Positions 50,009-58,294 of a stretch of 64,000 bases of DNA are shown here, piece after piece. Each line of letters opens with the position of its first letter. Within the stretch, counting starts at the first letter, position 1. Position numbers and translations under genes: made by a program. Below the pieces are notes generated by a model, which did not search any database, was not told the origin of the DNA, and saw only the letters and a list, made by a program, of their open reading frames with translations. The DNA is taken from positions 1,364,001 through 1,428,000 of the forward strand of contig NZ_SNXZ01000001.1 of NCBI RefSeq assembly GCF_004362825.1. Reading direction: 5' to 3'. This DNA is from Labedaea rhizosphaerae (GTDB taxonomy: Bacteria; Actinomycetota; Actinomycetes; Mycobacteriales; Pseudonocardiaceae).

Positions 50009-51256
50009 GTGACCGACGAGGCTCGCCTGCTGTCCGTGGCCGCCCGCGCTGGGGTGGCGCCATTCCACGTGATGGACGTGCTCGCCGCGGCCAGGGCCCG
50101 CCAGCAGGCGCGCGGGGATGTCGTGTCCCTCGCGCCGGGCGAGCCGTCCGCGGGCGCGCCCCGACCCGTGCGCGAGGCCGCCGCGCGGCTGCTGCGCACC
50201 GACCAGCTCGGCTACACCGAGCAGGAGGGCATCCCGCCGCTGCGCGAGGCGATCGCCGGGCACTACCGGCGCACGCTCGCGCTCGACGTCGAGCCGCACG
50301 AGGTGCTGGTGACCACCGGCTCGTCCGGCGGCTTCCTGCTGGCGTTCCTGGCGGCGTTCGACGTGGGCGACCGGGTGGCCATGGCGTGCCCCGGTTATCC
50401 GGCCTACCGCAACATCCTCACCGCGCTCGGCTGTGAGGTCGTCGAGTTGCGGTGCGGCGCGGAGACCCGGTTCCAGCCGACCGTGGCGATGCTCGACGAG
50501 CTGCCGCCGATCAAGGGCCTGGTCGTCGCGAGCCCGGCCAACCCGACCGGCACCGTGCTCGCCGCCGGCGAGCTGGCCGCCATCGCCGGTTGGTGCGCCG
50601 AGCGGGGCGTGGCCCTGATCAGCGACGAGATCTACCACGGCATCGACTACTCGGGCACGGCCACGAGCGCGTGGCAGTACAGCCGCGAGGCGATCGTGGT
50701 GAACTCGTTCTCCAAGTACTTCGCCATGACCGGCTGGCGGCTGGGCTGGCTGCTGGTGCCCGAACGCCTCCGCCGCCCGATGGCCGCGCTGACCGGCAAC
50801 TTCACGATCTGCCCGCCCAACCTGTCCCAGCAGGCGGCCGTGCACGCGTTCACCGAGGAGTCCTACGCCGAGCTGGACGGTCACGTCGAGCGCTACCGGC
50901 GCAACCGCGACGTCCTGCTGAGCGGGCTGGCCGAACTCGGCCTAACCAAGGGGGGTGGGCCCGAAGGGCAGGGGGGCGGGGAAAGCAAGGGGGGTGGGCC
51001 CGAAGGGCAGGGGGGCGGGAAAGGCACGGTCGCCCCGGCTGACGGTGCCTTCTACGCCTATGCCGACATCTCGCACCTGACCCACGACGCGATGAGCTGG
51101 TGCCAGCGGCTGCTGGCCGACACCGGCCTTGCCGTGGTGCCCGGCATCGACTTCGACCCGCAGCTCGGCAACCGGTTCATCCGGATGTCCTTCGCGGGCG
51201 ACGAGAAGGACATCCGCGAGGGGCTGCGGCGCCTCGGCGGCTGGCTGGGGAACTGA
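50009..51256 (+). CDS. Class I/II PLP aminotransferase with a repeat insertion
   Basis: A 415-residue fold-type I aminotransferase: LAPGEPSAGAP, SPANPTGTV, SDEIYHGIDY, the PLP lysine in VNSFSKYFAMTGWRLGW, and RFIRMSFAG near the end. Between LAELGL and VAPADGAFY there is an extra 26-residue Gly-rich segment encoded by a tandem 39-bp repeat (50947-51024), which relatives lack. It falls on a surface loop of the small domain, so activity may survive. The GTG start has no clear ribosome-binding site. Confidence 0.93.
   Translation: MTDEARLLSVAARAGVAPFHVMDVLAAARARQQARGDVVSLAPGEPSAGAPRPVREAAARLLRTDQLGYTEQEGIPPLREAIAGHYRRTLALDVEPHEVLVTTGSSGGFLLAFLAAFDVGDRVAMACPGYPAYRNILTALGCEVVELRCGAETRFQPTVAMLDELPPIKGLVVASPANPTGTVLAAGELAAIAGWCAERGVALISDEIYHGIDYSGTATSAWQYSREAIVVNSFSKYFAMTGWRLGWLLVPERLRRPMAALTGNFTICPPNLSQQAAVHAFTEESYAELDGHVERYRRNRDVLLSGLAELGLTKGGGPEGQGGGESKGGGPEGQGGGKGTVAPADGAFYAYADISHLTHDAMSWCQRLLADTGLAVVPGIDFDPQLGNRFIRMSFAGDEKDIREGLRRLGGWLGN
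50947..51024. repeat. G-rich tandem repeat inside the aminotransferase gene
   Basis: Two copies of a 39-bp unit (50947-50985, 50986-51024), identical over the first 34 bases, each containing GGGGGGTGGGCCCGAAGGGC followed by another G6 run. Each unit also holds a GCCC-GAA-GGGC hairpin. The length is a multiple of three, so the frame is preserved. I did not find the unit elsewhere in the window. Confidence 0.9.
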
Positions 51257-51280
51257 CGACGCCCGCAAAACGTTCAGTTC

Positions 51281-51493
51281 ATGAGATTCTTCAGGGGATC
51301 CGAAATCGGGGAGGACTTCGTGGGAACGTTCGTGAAAGTGGTACTCGCCCTCGTGGCGATCTGGATCGCCTTCATGGTGATCGGGTTCGTCCTGAAGGCG
51401 GTCGTGACCTTGGCCATCATCGGCGCCGTGATCACGGTCGGCGTCGTCGGCTACAACGCGATCAAGGGCAGCTCGCGCAAGCAGATTCGCTGA
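51281..51493 (+). CDS. Small two-helix membrane protein
   Basis: A 70-residue protein with two hydrophobic helices (about 18-37 and 39-58) and a basic C-terminus. Function unknown. The ATG at 51281 has no ribosome-binding site; a GTG at 51320 has GGGGAGG six bases upstream and may be the real start, giving 57 residues. It lies between the aminotransferase and the ion channel on the same strand. Confidence 0.65.
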   Translation: MRFFRGSEIGEDFVGTFVKVVLALVAIWIAFMVIGFVLKAVVTLAIIGAVITVGVVGYNAIKGSSRKQIR

Positions 51494-51533
51494 ACCGGTG
51501 GTCTGAGCAGGCCTGACGGGTGAGGATGTCGGC

Positions 51534-52340
51534 GTGTCCGACATCCCCCGCTCCGGTGCGCGGCGCGCGGACCCCACGGAACCGGCGCTGTCGGCCTGGG
51601 AGCTGCGCACCGACCTGCCGATGACCGCGCTGGCGTTCTCGTTCCTCGGCGTCTACGCCTGGCAGGTGCTCGGCACCGAGAAGTCGCCGGGGCTGCACGA
51701 CGCGCTGGACACCGTCATGTGGGTGATCTGGGGGATCTTCGCCGTCGACTACCTGATCAAGTTCGCGCTGGCCAGGCACAAGCCCCGGTTCTTCGTCCGC
51801 TACCTGTTCGACCTGGTCACCGTCGCGCTGCCGATGGTCCGCCAGATGCGGGCGCTGCGGTTGATCACGATCATCTCGGTGCTCAACCGGCAGGTCTCGG
51901 GCACCATCCGCGGCAAGATCGGCCTGTACGTCGCGGGGGCGACGCTGTTGGTCGGCGTGAGCGCCGCGCTGTCGGTGCTGGAGGCCGAGCGCGCCAGCCC
52001 CGACGCGACGATCAAGACGTTCCCGGACGCGTTGTGGTGGACGCTCACCACGATCTCCACCGTCGGCTACGGCGACCGGTACCCCGTCACCACCGAGGGC
52101 AGGCTCGTCGCCGGCGCGTTGATGATCGGCGGGATCGCGCTGCTCGGTGTGGTCACCGGCGTGATCGCGTCCTGGTTCGTCGACAAGATCTCCGGCGCCG
52201 AGGAGAACATCGAGCGCACCACCCGCGAGGAGATCGCCGAGGTCCGCGTGGAGCTCGCCGCGTTGCGGGAGCTGTTGCTGGCCCAGCAGCACAACGGCCA
52301 GGTCAGTGCACAGCGTGAATCCGGGTCAGGGCATCCCTGA
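51534..52340 (+). CDS. Voltage-gated potassium-channel-like ion channel
   Basis: A 268-residue channel subunit with a six-helix layout: S1 and S2 (about 28-75), an S4-like segment with spaced arginines (VRQMRALRLITIISVLNRQ), S5, a pore loop with the selectivity filter TISTVGYGDRYP, then S6 and a C-terminal coiled coil (ENIERTTREEIAEVRVELAALREL). The filter predicts potassium selectivity. GTG start. The last 38 bp overlap the convergent threonine aldolase gene. Confidence 0.92.
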   Translation: MSDIPRSGARRADPTEPALSAWELRTDLPMTALAFSFLGVYAWQVLGTEKSPGLHDALDTVMWVIWGIFAVDYLIKFALARHKPRFFVRYLFDLVTVALPMVRQMRALRLITIISVLNRQVSGTIRGKIGLYVAGATLLVGVSAALSVLEAERASPDATIKTFPDALWWTLTTISTVGYGDRYPVTTEGRLVAGALMIGGIALLGVVTGVIASWFVDKISGAEENIERTTREEIAEVRVELAALRELLLAQQHNGQVSAQRESGSGHP

Positions 52341-53307
52341 TCTGCTCGGCGGAGACGTCCCGGTGCGTGACGAACCGGACCTTCCCGCTCATGGGCGTGC
52401 CCAGCACGCCGACCCGGGCGAGCCCGGCCAGCGCGAACTCCACGTCCGGCACACCGGCCAGCACGATGTTGGTCTCCGGCGGGTCCACCTGCCAGCCGAA
52501 CTCGGTCAGACCCTCGGCCAGCGCACGTGCGTTGGCGTGGTCCTGGGCCAGGTCGTCGATCCGGGACAACGCCACCAGCCCGGCCGCGGCGAGCACGCCA
52601 CCCTGCCGGATCCCGCCGCCGAGCATCTTGCGCACCCGCCGCGCCTCGGCGACGAACTCCACCGACCCGCCCACCAGCGAGCCGACCGGTGCGCCGAGGC
52701 CCTTGCTCAGGCAGACCTGCACCGAGTCGGCGCCGACGGTCAGCGCGGCGGGTGGCAGGCCCAGCGCCACCGCGGCGTTCCACAGCCGGGCGCCGTCCAG
52801 GTGCACGGTGAGCCCGGCTTCCTTGGCCACGGCGACCAGCTTGGCGTGGTCGTCGGGCTGGGTGACCGCCCCACCCGCGCCGTTGTGGGTGTTCTCCAGC
52901 ACCAGCAGCGACGTGCGCATCGTGTAGTAGGGGCCCTTGCCGCCGATGGCCGCCGACAGCTCCTGCGGGGTCGGCTTGGCCGCCAGCGGGTCCGGCATGC
53001 CACCGGCGAGCCAGGCCGCGGTGCCGAGTTCCGCGCCGAGCACGTGCGCGCCGCGCGGCGCGAGGAACCGGTCGCCGCGGCGCAGGTGGATCATCAACGC
53101 GATCAGGTTGCCCATGCTCCCGCTCGGCACCCAGAGGGCCGCGTCCACGCCGACGCGCTCGGCCACCGTCTCCTCGAGCTCGCGCATGGTGGGGTCGTGG
53201 TCGAGGACGTCATCGCCCACTTCGGCGGCCGCCATCGCGGCTCGCATCCGCTCGTCGGGCCGGGTGACGGTGTCCGATCGGAGGTCGATCGCTGCGGCGG
53301 TGGTCAC
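52303..53307 (-). CDS. Low-specificity L-threonine aldolase
   Basis: A 334-residue PLP enzyme that cleaves threonine to glycine and acetaldehyde. Motifs: DLRSDTVTRPDERMRAAM at the start, the PLP-binding Lys in CLSKGLGAPVGS, HLDGARLWNAA and RKMLGGGIRQGG. Full length for the family. The GTG start is four codons before the conserved N-terminus. Confidence 0.95.
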   Translation of the reverse strand: MTTAAAIDLRSDTVTRPDERMRAAMAAAEVGDDVLDHDPTMRELEETVAERVGVDAALWVPSGSMGNLIALMIHLRRGDRFLAPRGAHVLGAELGTAAWLAGGMPDPLAAKPTPQELSAAIGGKGPYYTMRTSLLVLENTHNGAGGAVTQPDDHAKLVAVAKEAGLTVHLDGARLWNAAVALGLPPAALTVGADSVQVCLSKGLGAPVGSLVGGSVEFVAEARRVRKMLGGGIRQGGVLAAAGLVALSRIDDLAQDHANARALAEGLTEFGWQVDPPETNIVLAGVPDVEFALAGLARVGVLGTPMSGKVRFVTHRDVSAEQIRDALTRIHAVH

Positions 53308-53429
53308 GATTAGATCTCATCACATCCGCGGTTTCGCCCCGCCGGGTGCTCGCTGACCTGCACAATGCTGATTCGCGATACCCGAATGGTGACTTCACGG
53401 GGTGTGGCGTAGAACGTTGTGCACGGTTC

Positions 53430-53458
53430 GTGCAACCGTTGCCCTTGTGGCATCCGTC
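53430..53458 (+). promoter_or_regulatory. Candidate SigE-type promoter
   Basis: GTGCAACC (53430-53437) then 17 bp then CGTC (53455-53458), 36 bp before the sigma gene GTG. The same elements with 16-bp spacing lie before the paralogous sigma gene (55445-55472). Confidence 0.55.
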
Positions 53459-53493
53459 CCCTGACCGGACAACAAAGAGCGGAGAGAGTCCGC

Positions 53494-54012
53494 GTGGACC
53501 AGCGCGAAGAGCAGGAGTTCGCGGAGTACTTCGTCGCCCGGCGTGACGCCGTGCGCCGAACCGCCTACATGCTCTGCGGCGACTGGCACCGTGCGGACGA
53601 TCTGGCCCAGACGGCGTTCGTCGCACTGCACCGGCGGTGGCGCAAGATCCGGGACCACGGGGCCCTGGACGCCTACGTGCGCAGGACGGTGGTGCGGGCG
53701 GCGATCGACGAGTCGCGCCGGCCGTGGCGCCGCGAGCGGCAGACCGAGGTGTTGCCCGAGGTCACCGACCAGAGCACGCGGGTCGACGACCAGGTGGCCA
53801 CCCGCTCGGCGTTGCTGGACGGGCTGAAGGAGGTGCCGCCGCGCCAGCGGGCGGTGCTGGTGCTGAGGTTCCTCGAGGGCCTCGACGTGGCCGCGACCGC
53901 GGCCGCGTTGAAGTGCTCGGAAGGAACCGTGAAGAGCCAGACCGCGCGTGGCCTGGACGCCCTGCGAGGGGTGCTCGGCGACGCGCTCGACGACCTGAGG
54001 CCGGCGTCATGA
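53494..54012 (+). CDS. ECF sigma factor, SigE family
   Basis: A 172-residue ECF sigma factor. Region 2: RRTAYMLCGDWHRADDLAQTAFVALHRRW; region 4: VPPRQRAVLVLRFLEGLDVAATAAALKCSEGTVKSQTARGLDALR. GTG start chosen for GGAGAG about 8 nt upstream. It forms a pair with the membrane protein gene that follows 22 bp later, a probable anti-sigma-like partner, and is paralogous to the pair at 55500-56830. Confidence 0.9.
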   Translation: MDQREEQEFAEYFVARRDAVRRTAYMLCGDWHRADDLAQTAFVALHRRWRKIRDHGALDAYVRRTVVRAAIDESRRPWRRERQTEVLPEVTDQSTRVDDQVATRSALLDGLKEVPPRQRAVLVLRFLEGLDVAATAAALKCSEGTVKSQTARGLDALRGVLGDALDDLRPAS

Positions 54013-54034
54013 CCGGGCAGAGGAGGTGGTGGTG

Positions 54035-54802
54035 ATGGACGAGAAGAAGATCGCGGAGATGTTCCGGGAGGCAGTGCCCGACACCCCGCCTGCCTCGTTC
54101 ACCCACGACGACGTGCGACTCGTGTCGAACCGGCAGCGGCTGCGCCGCAACCGGCTCGTCGCGGGCACCGCACTCGGCGTCGTGTTGGTGGCTGGTGGCG
54201 TGACGAGCGGGCTGCTCCTTTCGAATGAAACTCCGAGCTCGGATGGAGTAGCTGCGGCCCAGTCGGGTACAACCGGTAACACAGCTGCGGCTCCGTACGA
54301 CGCAGGGGTACCTGGCCAGGAGGGTCGGGAGCCCGCGCCGCGCGCGGCCGCTCCTGACAAGAGTTTCCCGTCGCAGTCGCCTGAGCAGGGAGGAACTGCG
54401 ACCGGGGAGGCCGGCCCTGGTGCCGGCAGCACCCCCACGGGGTGCCCGAAGGCGGACGGGGAGCTCGCTGCTGCCCTCGCGAGCGAGCTCCCGTCCGCCG
54501 CAGGCAAGCAGGCCACGCCGACGCCGCTGAGGTGCCCGGCCGGCGTGCGCGGTGCGTCGTTCAGCCTGCGTGACGGCAACCAGCCGCCTGGTGTCGTGTC
54601 GATCCTGTACATCCCGAAGGGCATCGCGCTCCCGTCTACGCCGCCGTGGGCGAACTCGCCGTCGGGGACGTCGGTGAAGACGGCCTACGGCCCCAAGGGC
54701 GGCGAGATCGTGCTGGTCAGCCAGCCGCCGGAGGGCTCGACCAAGGCCCCGTTCGCCGACCGTCTCGCCGACGCCGCGAAGCACATCGCCGCCAAGTACT
54801 GA
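54035..54802 (+). CDS. Single-span membrane protein paired with sigma factor
   Basis: A 255-residue protein: cytosolic N-terminal 45 residues (DEKKIAEMFREAVPDTPPASFTHDD), one membrane helix (about 46-66), and an extracytoplasmic low-complexity linker followed by a domain with two Cys (about 135 and 170). Topology and position fit an anti-sigma or sensor role, but it lacks the HxxxCxxC zinc motif. AGGAGG precedes the ATG. Its N-terminus resembles that of the protein at 56036. Confidence 0.75.
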   Translation: MDEKKIAEMFREAVPDTPPASFTHDDVRLVSNRQRLRRNRLVAGTALGVVLVAGGVTSGLLLSNETPSSDGVAAAQSGTTGNTAAAPYDAGVPGQEGREPAPRAAAPDKSFPSQSPEQGGTATGEAGPGAGSTPTGCPKADGELAAALASELPSAAGKQATPTPLRCPAGVRGASFSLRDGNQPPGVVSILYIPKGIALPSTPPWANSPSGTSVKTAYGPKGGEIVLVSQPPEGSTKAPFADRLADAAKHIAAKY

Positions 54803-54803
54803 C

Positions 54804-55385
54804 TTGACTACGGCGAGCACCCCCAAAGGCGAAAGACGGCGGCAGGCACTGGTGGCCGCCGCGGCCGAACTGCTGGTGGAAGGCGGCTTCGACGCGGTGC
54901 GCCACCGGGCGGTGGCCGAGCGCGCGGGGTTGCCGCTGGCCTCGACGACGTACTACTTCGACTCCCTCGACGACCTGGTGACCGCCGCCGCCGAGCAGCA
55001 CGGCCTGGACGAACTGGCCCGTGGCCGCGCCCGGCTGGAGGAGTTGTCGAACGCCCAGCGCAGCGTGGACGCCATGGTCGAACTGGTGCTGGAGATGCTC
55101 CTCGGCCCGCCGACCGAGTCCGACGCCGAAGCGGTGTTGCTGCGGTACGAGCGCTTGGTGGCCACCGGCCGGCGGCCATACCTGCGGCCCTTGATGCGGA
55201 AGCTGAGCGGTGAGCTGACCGCCCTGTTGCGGGAGATCCTCCAGCGCTCCGGCGCCGACGTCGACACGAAGCGCGTCGAGCAGATCGTCGCCCTGGTGGA
55301 CGGTGCCGTGGTGAACGCCTTGATCGAGATCAACCCCGATCCCCGCGAGGCCGCCCGCCTCATGCTCCGCGAAGCCCTCGCCTAG
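54804..55385 (+). CDS. TetR-family regulator
   Basis: A 193-residue TetR regulator with N-terminal HTH (ALVAAAAELLVEGGFDAVRHRAVAERAGLPLASTTYYFDSLDDLV, about 14-58) and a helical ligand domain. The TTG start lies one base after the previous stop, so it is co-transcribed with the sigma pair; no better start fits. Ligand and targets are unknown. Confidence 0.85.
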   Translation: MTTASTPKGERRRQALVAAAAELLVEGGFDAVRHRAVAERAGLPLASTTYYFDSLDDLVTAAAEQHGLDELARGRARLEELSNAQRSVDAMVELVLEMLLGPPTESDAEAVLLRYERLVATGRRPYLRPLMRKLSGELTALLREILQRSGADVDTKRVEQIVALVDGAVVNALIEINPDPREAARLMLREALA

Positions 55386-55444
55386 CAATTGCCGCACGAA
55401 CCGGTGGCACCGGATCGCGGTTGAGACGAAGCCGACGGACGGTC

Positions 55445-55472
55445 GTGCAACCCCTGTGATGCCCGAGGCGTG
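55445..55472 (+). promoter_or_regulatory. Candidate SigE-type promoter
   Basis: GTGCAACC (55445-55452), 16 bp, CGTG (55469-55472), 27 bp before the sigma gene ATG. It is the counterpart of 53430-53458. Confidence 0.55.
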
Positions 55473-55499
55473 AGGTAAGGGCGAGAGGGGGACCGGCAA

Positions 55500-56039
55500 A
55501 TGAAGGAAGCACAGGCGCGGGCGTTCCGCGAGTTCGCCGTCGCCAACGCCGGGCCGTTGCGGCGCAGTGCCTACTTGTTCTGCGGCGACTGGCACTTCGC
55601 CGAAGACCTGATGCAGGCGAGCCTGGTCAAGGTCTACCGCGCGTGGTCGCGGGTCCAGCGCCAGGACCGCCTCGGCAACTACGCGCGCCAGGTCCTGCTG
55701 CGCACGTGGCTCGACGAGAAGCGCAAGCCGTGGCGGCGGGCCGAGTTCAGCGCGACGGTGCCGGACACGCCGGACGTGTCCGCCGACCCGGACGAGCGCG
55801 CGCAGCGGGACTGGACGCGCGACGTGGTGCGCACGGCGCTGCTCGCGATCCCGCCCAAGCAACGCGCCGTCGTGGTGCTGCGCTACTTCGACGACCTCTC
55901 GGTCGCCGAGACCGCGCAGGTCATGCGGTGTTCGGAAGGAACGGTCAAGAGCCAGACCGCCCGCGGCCTTGACGCACTGCGCGCGGCCTTGCGCGCCGGC
56001 GGGCACGCCGACCTGGTGGAGAGGAAGTTCGCCTCATGA
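55500..56039 (+). CDS. ECF sigma factor, SigE family
   Basis: A 179-residue ECF sigma factor, paralogue of the one at 53494: region 2 RRSAYLFCGDWHFAEDLMQASLVKVYRAW, region 4 IPPKQRAVVVLRYFDDLSVAETAQVMRCSEGTVKSQTARGLDALR. The ATG overlap (ATGA) with the next membrane-protein gene shows translational coupling. The likely promoter shares GTGCAACC with the other pair, so cross-regulation is possible. Confidence 0.92.
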   Translation: MKEAQARAFREFAVANAGPLRRSAYLFCGDWHFAEDLMQASLVKVYRAWSRVQRQDRLGNYARQVLLRTWLDEKRKPWRRAEFSATVPDTPDVSADPDERAQRDWTRDVVRTALLAIPPKQRAVVVLRYFDDLSVAETAQVMRCSEGTVKSQTARGLDALRAALRAGGHADLVERKFAS

Positions 56040-56830
56040 GTGAGCAGGAACTACGGGACGGGCTGGCCGCGCTCGTGGTCGACGAGCCGCCGCTGAACTT
56101 CGACCCCGACGCGTTGATGGCCAACGCCGACGCTGCCGCGCGCCGGCGACGCACCCTGGTCGGGGTCAGTGGCGCGACGGTGGTCATCGCCGCGGCGGCC
56201 GTCGCGTTGCCGATCACGTTGCGCGGCGTCGGAAACCCGAACGCGCAGACCACCCCCGGCGCGGTCGTCACGACCACGGCCGGCGCGCCCGGCTTCGTGT
56301 GGCCGCCCGCGCACAACAAGGTGCCGGCGTTGACCGTCGAGCAGGTCGAGCAGACCGCGCACAAGCTGCAGACCGAGGCCAGGCGCGCCTTCCCGCGGGC
56401 CGTGCCCACCGCCACCGAGGTGGGGGTCGACCTGTTCGCGGGTGAGGCCGAAGGCGACTACCACGCGGGTCAGCTCAACCTCAACGGCGCGGTCCACTTC
56501 GCCACCGCGCAGGGCAGGGCCGCGGTGGACATCGAGGTCAACGCGGGCGCCAGCACCCCGTCGCCGGGCAAGACCTGCGTCCACGAGAGCGACGCGACCT
56601 GCAAGATCATGCCGCAGCAGGACGGCACCGTGCTGGTCGTCACGCGCTGGGGCCAGGACCAGCTCCAGGTCCTGACCGTGCGGCACTTCCGGCCCGACGG
56701 CGTCGTCGTCGCCGTGTCCGGCTACAACGCCGACACCTTCCTCCCCAAGCCGACCCCGTACCTCCCGAGGATCCCGGTCACCGAGAAGCAGCTCGTCGCG
56801 CTGGCGACGGACAAGGGACTCACCATGTAA
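56036..56830 (+). CDS. Single-span membrane protein paired with sigma factor
   Basis: A 264-residue protein: cytosolic N-terminal 40 residues (EQELRDGLAALVVDEPPLNFDPDAL), a membrane helix (about 41-62) and an extracytoplasmic domain with two Cys (near 182 and 189). Coupled to the sigma gene upstream, so a signal-sensing anti-sigma-like role is inferred. No zinc anti-sigma motif is present. It is only distantly similar to the protein at 54035. Confidence 0.78.
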   Translation: MSEQELRDGLAALVVDEPPLNFDPDALMANADAAARRRRTLVGVSGATVVIAAAAVALPITLRGVGNPNAQTTPGAVVTTTAGAPGFVWPPAHNKVPALTVEQVEQTAHKLQTEARRAFPRAVPTATEVGVDLFAGEAEGDYHAGQLNLNGAVHFATAQGRAAVDIEVNAGASTPSPGKTCVHESDATCKIMPQQDGTVLVVTRWGQDQLQVLTVRHFRPDGVVVAVSGYNADTFLPKPTPYLPRIPVTEKQLVALATDKGLTM

Positions 56831-56854
56831 GACCGGCCAGTAAGCTGGGTAAAC

Positions 56855-58294
56855 GTGACGACCGCGCGCAAGCCCGCCATCTCCGACGTCCTCGCCGCCC
56901 GGTACGCCTCGGCCGAGCTGGCCACCCTGTGGTCCGCCGAGCACAAGGTGATCGCCGAACGCCGCCTGTGGCTCACCGTGCTGCGTGCGCAGGCCCGCCT
57001 CGGCATCGACGTGCCCGACGGCGTCGTCGAGGACTACGAGCGCGTGCTCGAGCAGGTCGACCTGGGTTCGATCGCCGCGCGCGAGCGGGTCACCAGGCAC
57101 GACGTCAAGGCGCGCATCGAGGAGTTCAACGCGCTCGCCGGGCACGAGCACGTGCACAAGGGCATGACCTCGCGCGACGTCACCGAGAACGTCGAGCAGT
57201 GGCTGGTGCTGCGCTCGCTCGAACTCATGCGCAGCCGGTCGATCGCGGTGCTGGCCCGGCTGGCCCGCCTGGCCGTCGAGCACACCGACCTGGCCCTCAC
57301 CGGCCGCTCGCACAACGTGGCCGCGCAGGTCACGACCCTGGGCAAGCGGTTCGCGACCGCCGCGGACGAGCTGCTCGTCGCCGTCACCCGCCTCGGCGAG
57401 CTGATCGACCGCTACCCGGCGCGGGGCATCAAGGGCCCGGTCGGCACCGCGCAGGACATGCTGGACCTGCTCGGCGGCGACTTCGACAAGCTCGCCGAGC
57501 TGGAGTCGGCCGTCGCCGAGAGCCTCGGCTTCCGGTCCACATTGGACAGCGTCGGGCAGGTCTACCCGCGTTCGCTGGACCACGACGTGCTGTCCACGCT
57601 GGTGCAGCTGGCCGCGGCGCCGTCCAGCACCGCCAAGACGATCCGGCTGATGGCCGGGCACGAGCTCGCCACCGAGGGCTTCAAACCGGGCCAGGTCGGC
57701 TCGTCGGCCATGCCGCACAAGATGAACACGCGCTCGTGCGAGCGGGTCAACGGCCTGATGGTGGTGCTGCGCGGGTTCGCGTCCATGGGCGCGGAGCTCG
57801 CCGGCGACCAGTGGAACGAGGGCGACGTGTCGTGCTCGGTGGTGCGCCGGGTCGCGTTGCCCGACGCCTTCTTCGCCCTCGACGGCCTCTTCGAGACGTT
57901 CCTGACCGTGCTCGACGACTTCGGCGCCTACCCCGCCGTGATCGGCCGCGAACTCGACCGCTACCTGCCGTTCCTGGCCACCACCCGGGTGCTGGTCGCG
58001 GCCGTGCAGGCGGGCGTCGGCCGCGAGACCGCGCACGAGGCGATCAAGGAGCACGCGGTCGCGGTGGCGCTGGCCATGCGTGAGCAGGGCACCGAGCGCA
58101 ACGACCTGCTGGAGCGCCTCGCCGCCGACGAGCGCATCCCGCTCGACCTCGACGCGCTGCGCAAGCTGCTCGACGACCGGCTCGCCTTCTCCGGCGCCGC
58201 GGGCGCGCAGGTCGGCCGGGTGGTCGCCAAGGTCACCGAGCTGCTCGACGCGTTCCCGGAGGCCGCGGGCTACGCCCCTGAACCAATTCTGTGA
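56855..58294 (+). CDS. purB: Adenylosuccinate lyase
   Basis: A 479-residue fumarase/aspartase-superfamily lyase that removes fumarate in two purine steps (SAICAR to AICAR, and adenylosuccinate to AMP). Signature GSSAMPHKMNTRSCE, plus TSRDVTENVEQW and TGRSHNVAAQVTTLGKRF catalytic regions. The GTG lies 8 nt after TAAGCT (56841-56846) with no ribosome-binding site. The stop overlaps the MOSC gene start (GTGA). Confidence 0.97.
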   Translation: MTTARKPAISDVLAARYASAELATLWSAEHKVIAERRLWLTVLRAQARLGIDVPDGVVEDYERVLEQVDLGSIAARERVTRHDVKARIEEFNALAGHEHVHKGMTSRDVTENVEQWLVLRSLELMRSRSIAVLARLARLAVEHTDLALTGRSHNVAAQVTTLGKRFATAADELLVAVTRLGELIDRYPARGIKGPVGTAQDMLDLLGGDFDKLAELESAVAESLGFRSTLDSVGQVYPRSLDHDVLSTLVQLAAAPSSTAKTIRLMAGHELATEGFKPGQVGSSAMPHKMNTRSCERVNGLMVVLRGFASMGAELAGDQWNEGDVSCSVVRRVALPDAFFALDGLFETFLTVLDDFGAYPAVIGRELDRYLPFLATTRVLVAAVQAGVGRETAHEAIKEHAVAVALAMREQGTERNDLLERLAADERIPLDLDALRKLLDDRLAFSGAAGAQVGRVVAKVTELLDAFPEAAGYAPEPIL

